Origin: Desulfosporosinus acidiphilus SJ4
Lineage (GTDB): Bacteria > Bacillota > Desulfitobacteriia > Desulfitobacteriales > Desulfitobacteriaceae
NCBI RefSeq assembly: GCF_000255115.2
Contig: NC_018068.1
Span: 1 to 64,000 of the forward strand
Length of the DNA: 64,000 nt
Reading direction: 5' to 3'
Shown here: one piece after another, positions 28,602 through 37,372 of the stretch
How positions within the stretch are numbered: the first letter of the stretch is position 1
How the letters are laid out: each line of letters opens with the position of its first letter
The notes under the pieces: generated by a model
Databases searched by the model: none
Told to the model about the DNA's origin: nothing
The model's input: the letters and a program-made list of their open reading frames with translations, nothing else
Program-made: the position numbers and the translations under genes

Positions 28602-30038
28602 GTGGGTGAACTTGGAGAAGGATTGAGCCAATATGAGAGACAGGGGTTTTGCTCTTTCCATACTCCTGGCCATAAGGGGCAGCAGGAGTTTTTTAATGGC
28701 TTCGATTTCTGTGGGTTTGATTTGACAGAATTGCCGGGACTCGACATGCTGCATTCACCAAAAGGAATTATAGCTCAGGCGCAGCGACGCTCGGCCGAGA
28801 TCTTTGGGGCAGATGAAACGTTCTTTTTAGTGGGTGGGGGGACCGTTGGAAATCAAGCGATGTTTTTGACCCTCGCTGACACGGCAAATCGAGTAATTAT
28901 TGAAAGAAGTTCACATCGTTCAGTTATGTCGGCTTTGGTTTTAAGCGGATTAAGACCGGACTATATACGACCTATTATTCACCCGGAATTTAATCTTCCC
29001 TTGGGTTTGGACATAGGTCCTGGACAGCTTTCTTGGTCGGATGCGTCCGCTTGCCATGTTACTTATCCTAGCTATTATGGGACATGTATTGAGTTAGAAC
29101 ACTTGCTGACTGACAGAGCGAATTTAGCACCAGATATACCCGTATTGGTCGATCAAGCTCATGGTTCCCATTATTTGGGACCTTTGTTTCCCGCAAGTGC
29201 CATAAAACTTGGTGCTGATCTTGTCTTACATAGTACTCATAAGACGCTTAGCGCCTTAACCCAGTCAGCAATGCTTCACGTAAAAGGTTCCAGAGTATCA
29301 CGTTCTCGATTAAGGCAAAGTTTGGAACTCCTTCAATCTTCAAGTCCAAGCTATTTACTGTTGGCATCATTAGAACGAGCTGGGGAATATGCTTTGGATT
29401 TAAGTCGTTGGGAAACTATGCAGGAAGAAGTCAATAAGCTTCATCAAATTGTTGGCGAGAGATTTCGCATACTTTCGCAGAAGGATGCCGGGACATATGG
29501 CATAGACTGCGTAGATTGGTCTAAAATCTTGATTAATACGAGGCCTTTGGGAGTAACGGCTCCGCGCTGCGTTAAATTTTTACGTGAGGAATTTGGACTG
29601 GAACCGGAATTATGGGACGAGGAGAATATTCTCTTTATATTAGGAATCGGGAATACCCCCGAGGATATCAGGAGACTTACAAAGGGTCTGGAACAATTGG
29701 CCAACAACGCTCCCTCATTGTCATTAGGCTCTGAGGGTTTTGGCAGTAACGACGGATATGATGGGAGCAGCAGCTTATTTTTACCACCGCAGGTTCTTAC
29801 GCCTCGAGAGGCATTTTTAGGCAAAAAGCGGAAGATACCTCTGAAAGAGAGTTTAGGTTATATTGTCGGAGAAACAATCTCCCCATATCCGCCGGGAATT
29901 CCTATCGTTGTCATGGGAGAACAAATGACTCCTGAAGTTCTTGAGAGGCTCCATGTTGGAGAAGGACGCTGGCAAGGGTGGCAAGGCTATGAAAGTCAAA
30001 CGATTTGGATTGTCGAGGAGGAAAAAGGAATTTCATGA
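28602..30038 (+). CDS. Orn/Lys/Arg decarboxylase-fold PLP enzyme (YaaO-like)
   Basis: A fold-type I PLP enzyme of the short YaaO/SpeA-like group, related to arginine and lysine decarboxylases. The 478-aa protein starts SFHTPGHKG and has the PLP signature HSTHKTLSALTQSAMLH with the Schiff-base lysine (about residue 215), VDQAHGSHY, and the C-terminal decarboxylase domain with GETISPYPPGIPIVVMGEQ. Start GTG 28602 is chosen because GGAGG is 7 nt upstream; an ATG at 28572 precedes that site. Substrate is not decided by sequence. It overlaps holB by 4 nt (ATGA). In B. subtilis tmk lies between these two genes; here it is missing. Confidence 0.85.
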   Translation: MGELGEGLSQYERQGFCSFHTPGHKGQQEFFNGFDFCGFDLTELPGLDMLHSPKGIIAQAQRRSAEIFGADETFFLVGGGTVGNQAMFLTLADTANRVIIERSSHRSVMSALVLSGLRPDYIRPIIHPEFNLPLGLDIGPGQLSWSDASACHVTYPSYYGTCIELEHLLTDRANLAPDIPVLVDQAHGSHYLGPLFPASAIKLGADLVLHSTHKTLSALTQSAMLHVKGSRVSRSRLRQSLELLQSSSPSYLLLASLERAGEYALDLSRWETMQEEVNKLHQIVGERFRILSQKDAGTYGIDCVDWSKILINTRPLGVTAPRCVKFLREEFGLEPELWDEENILFILGIGNTPEDIRRLTKGLEQLANNAPSLSLGSEGFGSNDGYDGSSSLFLPPQVLTPREAFLGKKRKIPLKESLGYIVGETISPYPPGIPIVVMGEQMTPEVLERLHVGEGRWQGWQGYESQTIWIVEEEKGIS

Positions 30039-30913
30039 ATCCAGCGCAAGTACTTTTGGAGAAGGCTGCTCGAGAAGACCATTTGGCACATCTTTTGCTC
30101 TTTCATGGAGGAAGCGAGTTATATCGGCGGCAAGAGGCCCTTCGCATTGCTCAAATTTTAAATTGCAGTTCACCCAAACAGGAAAGTCCTTGTCAAATTT
30201 GTATGGCTTGTCATAAAATTCTTAGTTATAATCATCCGGATATACTTTGGCTGAAACCACTAAAAACAACCATCGGGATTGAACAAGTTCTCGCCTGGCA
30301 AGGAAAAGTTTACTTAAAGAATTATGAGGGTAACTATAAAGTTTCCATTATCGAGCAAGCCGACTCTTTGACATTGCCGGCGGCGAATGCCCTCTTAAAA
30401 GTAATTGAAGAACCGCCGGAACACTCCGTTATTATTCTTAGTGCCGGGAATGCCGAGGGAATCTTACCGACGATCCAAAGCCGGGCACAGTTGATTTATT
30501 TTCCAGATCTGCCTAACGATGAATGGATTAAGGAACTGGGAGATACGGATCAACAGGAGTCTAAATTAGCCCTAGAGTTAAGTGGAAAAAACCAAACGTT
30601 GGCTGCAGCAATATTGGAGCAAGGAGTTTTTTCTCTTCAGGAATGGGTCCATAAGTTCTTTAAAGTTGTAGAAGATAAAGACTTTTTAGCGTTATTTTCT
30701 CTTTTCCCTCTAGACAAAACTCAAGCAAATGTTTATTTACAGGCTTTAGCCGTGCAAATTCAAGAAGGAATCCGCAAAGGGACGAACCGGCCTTTTGAAC
30801 TCCTGGCAATCGGCAAAGCTAACGAAGCATTAAGGCAACAAGTAAATCCAAGGTTAGTTATAGAAGTATTAGCTTTAGAACTATTTCAACAAGGAGGGGT
30901 ACTCTGTGATTAA
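30035..30913 (+). CDS. holB: DNA polymerase III subunit delta prime
   Basis: Clamp-loader subunit that works with DnaX and HolA. The 292-aa protein has the four-cysteine zinc module (C, then CQICMAC) and the sensor and SRC-like regions (LPAANALLKVIEEPPEHSVIIL, IQSRAQLIYF). The P-loop position reads LLFHGGSELYRRQEA, with no GKT, so this subunit should not bind ATP, as in E. coli delta prime. ATG 30035 overlaps the previous stop (ATGA) and AAAAGGA precedes it. holB-ricT-yabA-rsmI overlap or nearly abut and form one operon. Confidence 0.93.
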   Translation: MNPAQVLLEKAAREDHLAHLLLFHGGSELYRRQEALRIAQILNCSSPKQESPCQICMACHKILSYNHPDILWLKPLKTTIGIEQVLAWQGKVYLKNYEGNYKVSIIEQADSLTLPAANALLKVIEEPPEHSVIILSAGNAEGILPTIQSRAQLIYFPDLPNDEWIKELGDTDQQESKLALELSGKNQTLAAAILEQGVFSLQEWVHKFFKVVEDKDFLALFSLFPLDKTQANVYLQALAVQIQEGIRKGTNRPFELLAIGKANEALRQQVNPRLVIEVLALELFQQGGVLCD

Positions 30914-31718
30914 GGTTGTTGGTGTTCGCTTTAAAAACGCGGGTAAAATATACTATTTCTCCCCGGGAGACCTAAAGCTTGAGGCCTCAGACCGAGTTAT
31001 TGTTGAAACGGCGAGAGGTATTGAGTTTGGCGAATTAGTGATCCCTCCGCGAGAAGTACCCGATGAAGAAGTGGTACTTCCTTTAAAGCAAGTTATTAGG
31101 AAGGCAACTCCTGCCGATGAGCAGTTTGTTGAACAAAATAGGGTCAAGGAAAAAGAAGCGTTTCAAATTTGCTTAAAGAAAATTTCCGACCACCAGTTGC
31201 CTATGAAATTGGTAGACGTTGAATATACTTTCGACGGAAATAAGATTATTTTTTCGTTTACGGCGGAGGGACGAGTTGACTTCCGGGAATTAGTTAAGGA
31301 TCTGGCGGCGATTTTCCGAACACGTATTGAATTAAGGCAAATTGGGGTAAGAGATGAAGCGAAGATGCTGGGAGGAGTCGGTTCTTGCGGACGTATACTT
31401 TGTTGTACATCGTTTTTGGGGGACTTTGAACCGGTATCTATTCGTATGGCGAAGGATCAGAAATTATCATTGAATCCAACGAAAATTTCAGGAATCTGTG
31501 GCAGGCTTATGTGTTGCCTTAAGTACGAAAATGGTTGTTATAGACCTGATGACAAGGAACTTTATCCTCAGGACTTAGATGATGCTAAGATGATTGAAAT
31601 TCTTGAGGAGCCAAACAATTTTGTTGAAAACGTTGTTACCAGTACGAGTAAAATGAATGGAAAACAGCGCTGCAATAGGAAAGGGGAAAAGTCCAAAGGA
31701 AAGAGTGAGAAGGTATGA
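30906..31718 (+). CDS. ricT: PSP1-domain protein RicT (YaaT)
   Basis: In B. subtilis YaaT/RicT forms a complex with RicA and RicF that carries Fe-S clusters, supports Spo0A phosphorylation and helps RNase Y process mRNA. The 270-aa protein has the PSP1 core ([14 protein letters not shown] to [20 protein letters not shown]) followed by [13 protein letters not shown] and [14 protein letters not shown], the conserved CxxC-type cysteine pairs. The start is GTG 30906, overlapping holB by 8 nt, with AAGGAGGGG 7 nt upstream. The last 30 residues are lysine-rich and not conserved. Confidence 0.94.
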   Translation: MIKVVGVRFKNAGKIYYFSPGDLKLEASDRVIVETARGIEFGELVIPPREVPDEEVVLPLKQVIRKATPADEQFVEQNRVKEKEAFQICLKKISDHQLPMKLVDVEYTFDGNKIIFSFTAEGRVDFRELVKDLAAIFRTRIELRQIGVRDEAKMLGGVGSCGRILCCTSFLGDFEPVSIRMAKDQKLSLNPTKISGICGRLMCCLKYENGCYRPDDKELYPQDLDDAKMIEILEEPNNFVENVVTSTSKMNGKQRCNRKGEKSKGKSEKV

Positions 31719-32020
31719 GTCAGTTAACTCAAGCTCTTACAGAAGTAGAAGAAAAATTACGTTCCCTGCTGGAAGAAGTTAACCATTTAATTCCCTACGT
31801 AAAAGCCTTAGAAGAAGAGAATATAAAACTAAAACGGGAATGCACGCTTCCTGAAAAAGAGACGGAGCGAGTTATTGCGAATGCTGAACATATACAAGGT
31901 GTCGCTCATGACAACCTAGAGCGTCTCTATCGGGAGGGATTTCACGTCTGTCACCTTCACTTTGGTCAACCCTTGGAAGGAGATTGTTTGTTTTGTATGG
32001 GCTTTTTACGGAAAGACTAG
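31715..32020 (+). CDS. yabA: Replication initiation control protein YabA
   Basis: YabA binds both DnaA and DnaN and restrains re-initiation at oriC. The 101-aa protein has an N-terminal coiled-coil tetramerisation helix (about 1-50), a linker, and a C-terminal zinc-binding domain with CHLHFG and CLFCMGFL. It starts on an ATGA overlap with ricT. All its known partners (dnaA, dnaN) are in this window. Confidence 0.93.
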   Translation: MSQLTQALTEVEEKLRSLLEEVNHLIPYVKALEEENIKLKRECTLPEKETERVIANAEHIQGVAHDNLERLYREGFHVCHLHFGQPLEGDCLFCMGFLRKD

Positions 32021-32053
32021 GATTAAAGGGATTTGAGACGGGAGTCATCAGAT

Positions 32054-32884
32054 ATGTTGGAAAAAGGTACGTTATATGTATGTGGTACTCCCATTGGTAA
32101 TTTGGGAGATATAACGTTGCGAGTCTTGGATACATTGAGGGAAGTAGATTTAATTGCTGCTGAAGATACGCGCCATTCGCGTAAACTTATGCAACACTTT
32201 CAAATTACTACTCCTTTAACCAGTTATCATGAACACAATGAGAGAAAAAAATCCTCGGAGTTAGTAGAACGCCTTAAAGCGGGTCAAGCGGTGGCCCTTA
32301 TCAGTGACGCCGGTTTACCTGGAATTTCTGACCCGGGAAGTGAAGTTATTCGATTATGCATAGAAGAAAATATACCTGTAGATGTTTTGCCGGGACCGAA
32401 TGCAGCTCTAACGGCCCTAATCTTATCGGGAATGCCGGCTGAACATTTTACGTTTTATGGTTTTTTACCTACGGCAGCGGGAGCAAGAAAACGCATTCTG
32501 GAGGACTTGGCAACTCGTCAAGAAACATTAATTCTTTATGAGGCTCCTCATCGATTGCTTAGCACGTTACAAGGACTGTGTGAAGTCTTTGGCAGTCGTG
32601 AAGCGGCAGTGGTTCGCGAGCTGACAAAAGTTCATCAGCAAGTTCACAAGAATAGTCTAATAAAGCTGAGAGAAGAATTCGAAGAGACTCCTCCCCGAGG
32701 GGAATGCTGCCTTGTAATAGCCCCTTTTATACCGGAAAAATTAGTGGGTGGTCCTCAAGACTGGATAGTTGAAGTTAATGCAGGTGTACAGCGGGGATTA
32801 AGCAAAAAAGATGCCATGAAAGAAGTCGCTAAGCGTTATGGAGTGAAAAAATCCGATGTATACCAGGCTTTAATCGAGGAATAA
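32054..32884 (+). CDS. rsmI: 16S rRNA 2'-O-ribose C1402 methyltransferase
   Basis: Methylates the ribose of C1402 in the decoding centre. The 276-aa protein is a tetrapyrrole-methylase-fold enzyme with GTLYVCGTPIGNLGDIT, AEDTRHSRKLM, ISDAGLPGISDPG and LPGPNAALTALILSG, all RsmI signatures. ATG 32054 is preferred (GGGAG about 9 nt upstream) over a TTG at 32033. It ends the holB operon and converges on abrB. Confidence 0.96.
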   Translation: MLEKGTLYVCGTPIGNLGDITLRVLDTLREVDLIAAEDTRHSRKLMQHFQITTPLTSYHEHNERKKSSELVERLKAGQAVALISDAGLPGISDPGSEVIRLCIEENIPVDVLPGPNAALTALILSGMPAEHFTFYGFLPTAAGARKRILEDLATRQETLILYEAPHRLLSTLQGLCEVFGSREAAVVRELTKVHQQVHKNSLIKLREEFEETPPRGECCLVIAPFIPEKLVGGPQDWIVEVNAGVQRGLSKKDAMKEVAKRYGVKKSDVYQALIEE

Positions 32885-32924
32885 AGAGGAAAGTATGCAA
32901 CAAAGTTATACTTTCTGAGAGTAT

Positions 32925-32949
32925 AAAAAGAAGGCCAATTGTGGCCTCC
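32925..32949 (-). terminator. abrB terminator
   Basis: Minus strand: AGGCCA/TGGCCT-type stem (32932-32947) around CAATT, followed by TTCTTTTTAT. An AAAGTAT/ATACTTT hairpin on the plus strand at 32890-32914 may help end rsmI transcripts. Confidence 0.7.
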
Positions 32950-33007
32950 TTGAAAACTAGTGAATATTCTTTTCGTAACTTCTAATCTATGTAAAACTAT
33001 ACCTGAT

Positions 33008-33289
33008 TTAGACAGCTTTTGAACCGGTATCCACATTGCCGAGGATAGCTTCACCCATCGCTACTGCGCATTCACGGCAAACATTTTTGCCATGGAAAAG
33101 CTGATTATCGCTGGCATTACCACAAAATACACAAGCAGGTTCATACTTTTTGAGTATGATTCTTTCTTGATCCACATAAATTTCCAGAGCGTCTTTTTCA
33201 TCAATTCCCAACGTGCGGCGAAGTTCAATAGGTAAAACAATACGGCCAAGCTCATCAACTTTTCTTACGATTCCAGTTGATTTCATCAT
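33008..33289 (-). CDS. abrB: Transition-state regulator AbrB
   Basis: Swapped-hairpin DNA-binding repressor that keeps stationary-phase and sporulation genes off during growth. The 93-aa protein opens with MKSTGIVRKVDELGRIVLPIELRRTLGI, the classic AbrB N-domain. Its C-terminal half has two cysteine pairs (CVFCGN and CREC), as in many clostridial AbrB proteins but not in B. subtilis. ATG 33289 has GGGAG 9 nt upstream; a GTG at 33295 is too close. A TGTCGAA Spo0A box lies 27 nt upstream. It is divergent from metG, in the same place as in B. subtilis. Confidence 0.95.
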   Translation of the reverse strand: MMKSTGIVRKVDELGRIVLPIELRRTLGIDEKDALEIYVDQERIILKKYEPACVFCGNASDNQLFHGKNVCRECAVAMGEAILGNVDTGSKAV

Positions 33290-33315
33290 CTTCACTCACT
33301 CCCTTTACTACAACA

Positions 33316-33322
33316 TTCGACA
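33316..33322 (-). promoter_or_regulatory. Spo0A box upstream of abrB
   Basis: TGTCGAA on the minus strand matches the core Spo0A-binding heptamer exactly. In B. subtilis phosphorylated Spo0A represses abrB from such boxes in its promoter region. Confidence 0.6.
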
Positions 33323-33443
33323 GAAAACTACAACCTTATGATACCAACGGTTCCAATTAAAGTCAACCACTTTTATTGCAATTTGAAATTAAATTTATTA
33401 AAGGAAAAGGAAATTACATATTAATTTTTTATTATGGATATAC

Positions 33444-33473
33444 TTGACAAATATGAACTTATATGTCGATATT
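33444..33473 (+). promoter_or_regulatory. Probable promoter of metG-tatD
   Basis: A perfect TTGACA (33444-33449) and a weak GATATT (33468-33473) with an 18-nt spacer, 25 nt before the metG start. No T-box is visible. Confidence 0.5.
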
Positions 33474-33497
33474 TAGAATATTGAGAGGAGATTTAAA

Positions 33498-35450
33498 GTG
33501 AACTATTATATTACGACCCCTATTTTTTATCCTAATTCTAGTCCGCATATTGGAACCGCCTATACAACGGTTGCAGCAGACACTTTGGCTCGTTATCATA
33601 GAATGTTGGGTGATGACGTTCATTTTCTCACAGGAACCGATGAGAATGCTCAAAAGATTGTACGTACGGCAGAGTCTCATCAACTTGATCCACAAACTTA
33701 TGTTGATGGTGTTGTAAAGCGCTTTAAAGAGTTATGGAAGGCCTTGGATATTTCCAACGATGATTTTATCCGTACCACGGAGCAACGTCACGAAAAAGTG
33801 GTCCAGCAAATTTTCAACCAATTGTATGAACAAGGTGATATTTACAAATCAGAGTATTCAGGTTGGTACTGCACTCCCTGTGAAACATTTTGGACAGAAA
33901 GCAAATTGGTAGATGGTAAATGTCCAAATCCTGATTGTTTGCGCAGTGTAGAATTATTAAAAGAAGAGAGCTATTTTTTCCGTTTGTCAAAATATCAAAA
34001 TGCTCTCCTTAACTATATCGGAGAACATCCGGAATTTATTCAACCCGTTTCCCGGCGTAACGAAATGATTCGTTTTATTGAAAGCGGCTTAGAAGACCTT
34101 TGTGTTTCCCGCACGACCTTCAAATGGGGAATTAAGGTGCCTTTTGACACAAAGCATGTGGTTTATGTTTGGCTTGATGCTTTAATTAATTATATTTCGG
34201 CTTTGGGCTATCCCGACGGAGAAAACTACAAAAAATATTGGCCTGCAAATGTTCAAATCATGGGCAAAGATATTGTTCGCTTTCATGCGGTAATATGGCC
34301 TATTATTTTAATGGCCCTTGATCTGCCTCTGCCAAATCTTGTCTACGGTCACGGTTGGTATTTGTCGAAAGATGGCGGAAAAATTTCAAAGTCTCGGGGA
34401 AATGTCCAAGATTCCTTCGAATTAATTAAACGATATGGTTCTGATGCTATCCGATATTTTTTGTTGCGCGAGATGCAAGTTGGGACTGATGGAACCTATT
34501 CTGAAGATAATTTAGTTGAACGGATTAATAGTGATTTAGCTAATGACTTTGGTAATTTCATCTCTCGAAGCTTGGCCATGGTTGTTAAATATAGGGGAGG
34601 AGTTGTTCCTCATCCAGGGCAAGATGGGCCTTTAGAGTTGGAGTTGAAAACTTTAAGTTCAGAGGTTAAGAAGAACGTTGACGAAAGCCTTTCGCGGTGT
34701 GATTTGGCAAGCGCCCTGGAACAAATTTGGCGTTTTATTGCTCGATGCAACAAATATGTTGACGAAACGGCCCCTTGGTCTTTAGCGAAACAAGAAGATC
34801 AGAAGGAGCGCCTTGATACCGTTCTCTATACTTTTGTAGAATGTATTCGAATTATGGCGATTTTGACCGCTCCCTTCATGCCTGGGATTACTTCTCGAAT
34901 TTGTTCACTTCTTAGCAGCGATGGACACCTTATTCGCTGGGGAGAAGCGGACCAATGGGGAATTATCAATGCGGGGACTCTTGTTCAAAAGGGTGAACAA
35001 CTCTTCCCAAGAATTGATGTTTCTCAATATACCGAAGAGGTGAAAGAATCTGCAGAGTCTGAATCTAAGCAAGAACCTGCTCCTAAGCAAGAGACGGTTG
35101 AAGCTTTAAAATTTGAGCCAATCAAAGAAGAAATAAGTATTGAAGAATTTGCGAAACTTGACTTAAGGGTTGGTAAAGTGCTGAGTGCTGAAAAAGTCGA
35201 AAAAACGGACAAACTCTTGAAGTTAGAAATTGAAATTTCCGGACAAGTACGTACCATCGTTTCCGGTATCGCTCAACATTATGCACCGGAGGACCTGATC
35301 AATAAATCTGTGGTTGTCGTTGCTAATCTTAAACCGGCCAAGCTAAGAGGTATAACCTCTCAGGGCATGATTTTAGCCGCATCACAAGGGGAAGTTTTGG
35401 AAGTGCTTATGCTCGACAAAGAGCTGCCTGGAGGAGCACGAGTGAAATGA
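33498..35450 (+). CDS. metG: Methionyl-tRNA synthetase
   Basis: Class I synthetase. The 650-aa protein has the HIGH-like motif SSPHIGTAY, a zinc knuckle with C..C and C..C (about residues 125-148), the KMSKS-equivalent GKISKSRGN (about 295), the anticodon-binding helical domain, a charged linker (about 515-540) and a C-terminal tRNA-binding EMAP/CsaA-like domain starting IEEFAKLDLRVGKV. The start is GTG 33498 with GAGAGGAG upstream. The stop overlaps tatD (ATGA). Confidence 0.97.
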   Translation: MNYYITTPIFYPNSSPHIGTAYTTVAADTLARYHRMLGDDVHFLTGTDENAQKIVRTAESHQLDPQTYVDGVVKRFKELWKALDISNDDFIRTTEQRHEKVVQQIFNQLYEQGDIYKSEYSGWYCTPCETFWTESKLVDGKCPNPDCLRSVELLKEESYFFRLSKYQNALLNYIGEHPEFIQPVSRRNEMIRFIESGLEDLCVSRTTFKWGIKVPFDTKHVVYVWLDALINYISALGYPDGENYKKYWPANVQIMGKDIVRFHAVIWPIILMALDLPLPNLVYGHGWYLSKDGGKISKSRGNVQDSFELIKRYGSDAIRYFLLREMQVGTDGTYSEDNLVERINSDLANDFGNFISRSLAMVVKYRGGVVPHPGQDGPLELELKTLSSEVKKNVDESLSRCDLASALEQIWRFIARCNKYVDETAPWSLAKQEDQKERLDTVLYTFVECIRIMAILTAPFMPGITSRICSLLSSDGHLIRWGEADQWGIINAGTLVQKGEQLFPRIDVSQYTEEVKESAESESKQEPAPKQETVEALKFEPIKEEISIEEFAKLDLRVGKVLSAEKVEKTDKLLKLEIEISGQVRTIVSGIAQHYAPEDLINKSVVVVANLKPAKLRGITSQGMILAASQGEVLEVLMLDKELPGGARVK

Positions 35451-36211
35451 TTTGGGATACGCATGCACATCTTGATGACGAATCCTATCAAGAAGACTTT
35501 CAGGATGTCTTAGAAAGAATAAAATCTTCGGGAATTTCTCGAGTAACGAATGTAGGCTATGACTTCTCTTCGTCAAAACGGTCAGTGCAACTTGCTCAGG
35601 ATTATGATTTTATCTATGCTGCTATCGGCATCCATCCCCACAATGCTGAAGAGGTTACCGAGGAAGTCATGGCTCAACTCCAAGCTTTGGCTCGAAAGCC
35701 AAAGGTTTTGGCTTGGGGAGAAATCGGCCTCGATTATTATCGAGATTTATCCCCACGGTCTACACAACAAAAGGTTTTCATTCAACAAATTGAGTTGGCT
35801 AATAACGCTGGTCTGCCGATTGTGATTCACAATCGTGATGCTCATCAGGATGTTATGGAGATTGTTAAGGCCCATCCGCCAAGATATGGCGGCGTCTTTC
35901 ACTGTTATTCCGGGTCCTGGGAAATGGCGAAGATTCTTTTAAAGATCGGATTCTATCTGTCATTTGCCGGACCGTTAACCTTCAAAAATGCCCGTCATAC
36001 CGTTGAAGTAGCAAGAAATGCTCCCCTTGACCGCATACTTGTTGAGACAGACTCTCCCTATTTATCTCCGGAACCGCGCAGAGGCAAGCGCAATGAACCT
36101 GCCTATGTAAGGGAAGTTGTCAGGAAACTTGCTGAAATTAAAGAGTTGAGTATGGAGGAAATGGCTCTCCAAACAATGCATAATGCCGAGACAATATTTA
36201 AGCTTGTATAA
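35447..36211 (+). CDS. tatD: TatD-family metal-dependent hydrolase
   Basis: TIM-barrel metallohydrolase of the TatD/YabD family, DNase activity being known for some members. The 254-aa protein has DTHAHLD at the N-terminus, AAIGIHPHN, GEIGLDYYRD, PIVIHNRDAH, FHCYSGS and LVETDSPYLSPEP, which supply the metal ligands. It overlaps the end of metG by 4 nt, as in B. subtilis metS-yabD. Confidence 0.95.
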   Translation: MIWDTHAHLDDESYQEDFQDVLERIKSSGISRVTNVGYDFSSSKRSVQLAQDYDFIYAAIGIHPHNAEEVTEEVMAQLQALARKPKVLAWGEIGLDYYRDLSPRSTQQKVFIQQIELANNAGLPIVIHNRDAHQDVMEIVKAHPPRYGGVFHCYSGSWEMAKILLKIGFYLSFAGPLTFKNARHTVEVARNAPLDRILVETDSPYLSPEPRRGKRNEPAYVREVVRKLAEIKELSMEEMALQTMHNAETIFKLV

Positions 36212-36241
36212 AAGGATCTTCACTCGAAGGTTCTTTTTTTT
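36212..36241 (+). terminator. metG-tatD terminator
   Basis: A 10-bp stem AAGGATCTTC/GAAGGTTCTT with two G-U pairs and an ACTC loop, followed by seven T residues. Confidence 0.85.
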
Positions 36242-36278
36242 ACGTTTGCTTCATACTTTCTGATTAAGGGGGGATAAA

Positions 36279-37295
36279 ATGTATTCGCTACCGATCACCA
36301 CGTATTCCGATTATTGGCGGGCAACCAAGACTTGGAGTTCGTATCTGGGCGGTATAGCAGTGTTTGCAGCCGGAACGCGGTATTCGGCACTTAAGGCTCC
36401 AGATATACCCCAGACTTTGCGCGTGCCTTATCAAGAAGTTAAGCAGCCACCACCTATTCAAAAATCAAACCTCGAGATAAGCCTTTTGGATTCACGTAAA
36501 AGATTATTAAGTGTAGGAAATGTCAGCCGGGGAGTGTCAACTTTAAGTGATGGTCGTTTGAGGGTTCCGACTTTGGAACATGACAGTCCGGAAGCAGAGA
36601 ATGAAGGTAAGTCCGATTCGTTGGTTTTAAGTTCCGAAATGTTAAAGCAGGACAAGGCTGAGAAGGCAGAAAATCTGGGAGCATTTAATGCAGAGGGGTC
36701 AGCAGGGGAGAAAGAAACTAATAACTCAGTTACGGGTTCCGGCAGTATGATGACAAGTGTTATTAAGGTTGTAGATAAAGAAATACCCTTCGAAACACAG
36801 GTTATCGAGTCAGATAAGGTTCTTCCTGGAATAAGCAAGATTCAAGAAGAGGGAGAAGCGGGAGTCTTAAGACAGGTTGTGAAAACATATAAGGTAGAAG
36901 GACAACCTCTTGATCAGCAAATACAATTTTCTTTTGAACTTAAAAAACCTAAGAAAAAAGTTGTAATTCAAAACTCAAAACCCGTCGTAGGAGAACACTT
37001 TGACATTGATAAATTAAATATTAGTAATACAATAACGGTGGAATCAACGGCCTATACCTACACCGGCAATAAAACTGCAACCGGAATTACGCCGAGACAG
37101 GGCATTATTGCTGTGGATCCAAGGGTTATTGCAATGGGAACAAAAGTATATGTGGAGGGATATGGTTATGCTATAGCTGCCGATACCGGCGGAGATATAA
37201 AGGGAAACAGAATTGACTTGTTTTTTACTAACCTCAGGCAATGTCTTGACTGGGGGCGTAAAACTGTGCGTATTCATATCCTTAAACCCATATAA
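36279..37295 (+). CDS. G5 and 3D domain cell-wall protein
   Basis: A 338-aa exported-type protein. Residues about 20-35 form a weak hydrophobic segment (signal or anchor). A long low-complexity region follows, then a G5-like domain (about 160-245, with VLRQVVKTYKVEGQPL) and a C-terminal 3D domain. The 3D domain contains STAYTYTGNKTATG, GIIAVDPRVIAMGTKVYVEGYG and AADTGGDIKGNRIDLF, with the three aspartates that define it, related to lytic transglycosylases of the MltA/resuscitation type. AAGGGGGG precedes the ATG. A second 3D protein follows, so this looks like a divergent paralogue. Confidence 0.82.
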   Translation: MYSLPITTYSDYWRATKTWSSYLGGIAVFAAGTRYSALKAPDIPQTLRVPYQEVKQPPPIQKSNLEISLLDSRKRLLSVGNVSRGVSTLSDGRLRVPTLEHDSPEAENEGKSDSLVLSSEMLKQDKAEKAENLGAFNAEGSAGEKETNNSVTGSGSMMTSVIKVVDKEIPFETQVIESDKVLPGISKIQEEGEAGVLRQVVKTYKVEGQPLDQQIQFSFELKKPKKKVVIQNSKPVVGEHFDIDKLNISNTITVESTAYTYTGNKTATGITPRQGIIAVDPRVIAMGTKVYVEGYGYAIAADTGGDIKGNRIDLFFTNLRQCLDWGRKTVRIHILKPI

Positions 37296-37309
37296 TGGAA
37301 AAAATGTTT

Positions 37310-37338
37310 TTGACAACCAACTTCTAATCCATTAAAAT
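37310..37338 (+). promoter_or_regulatory. sigma-A promoter of yabE
   Basis: TTGACA (37310-37315), a 17-nt spacer and TAAAAT (37333-37338). The ATG at 37337 lies within the -10, so the true gene start is the ATG at 37373. Confidence 0.75.
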
Positions 37339-37372
37339 GGGGTTGGTTAATGGTGGGTTTTGGAGGGATTCA

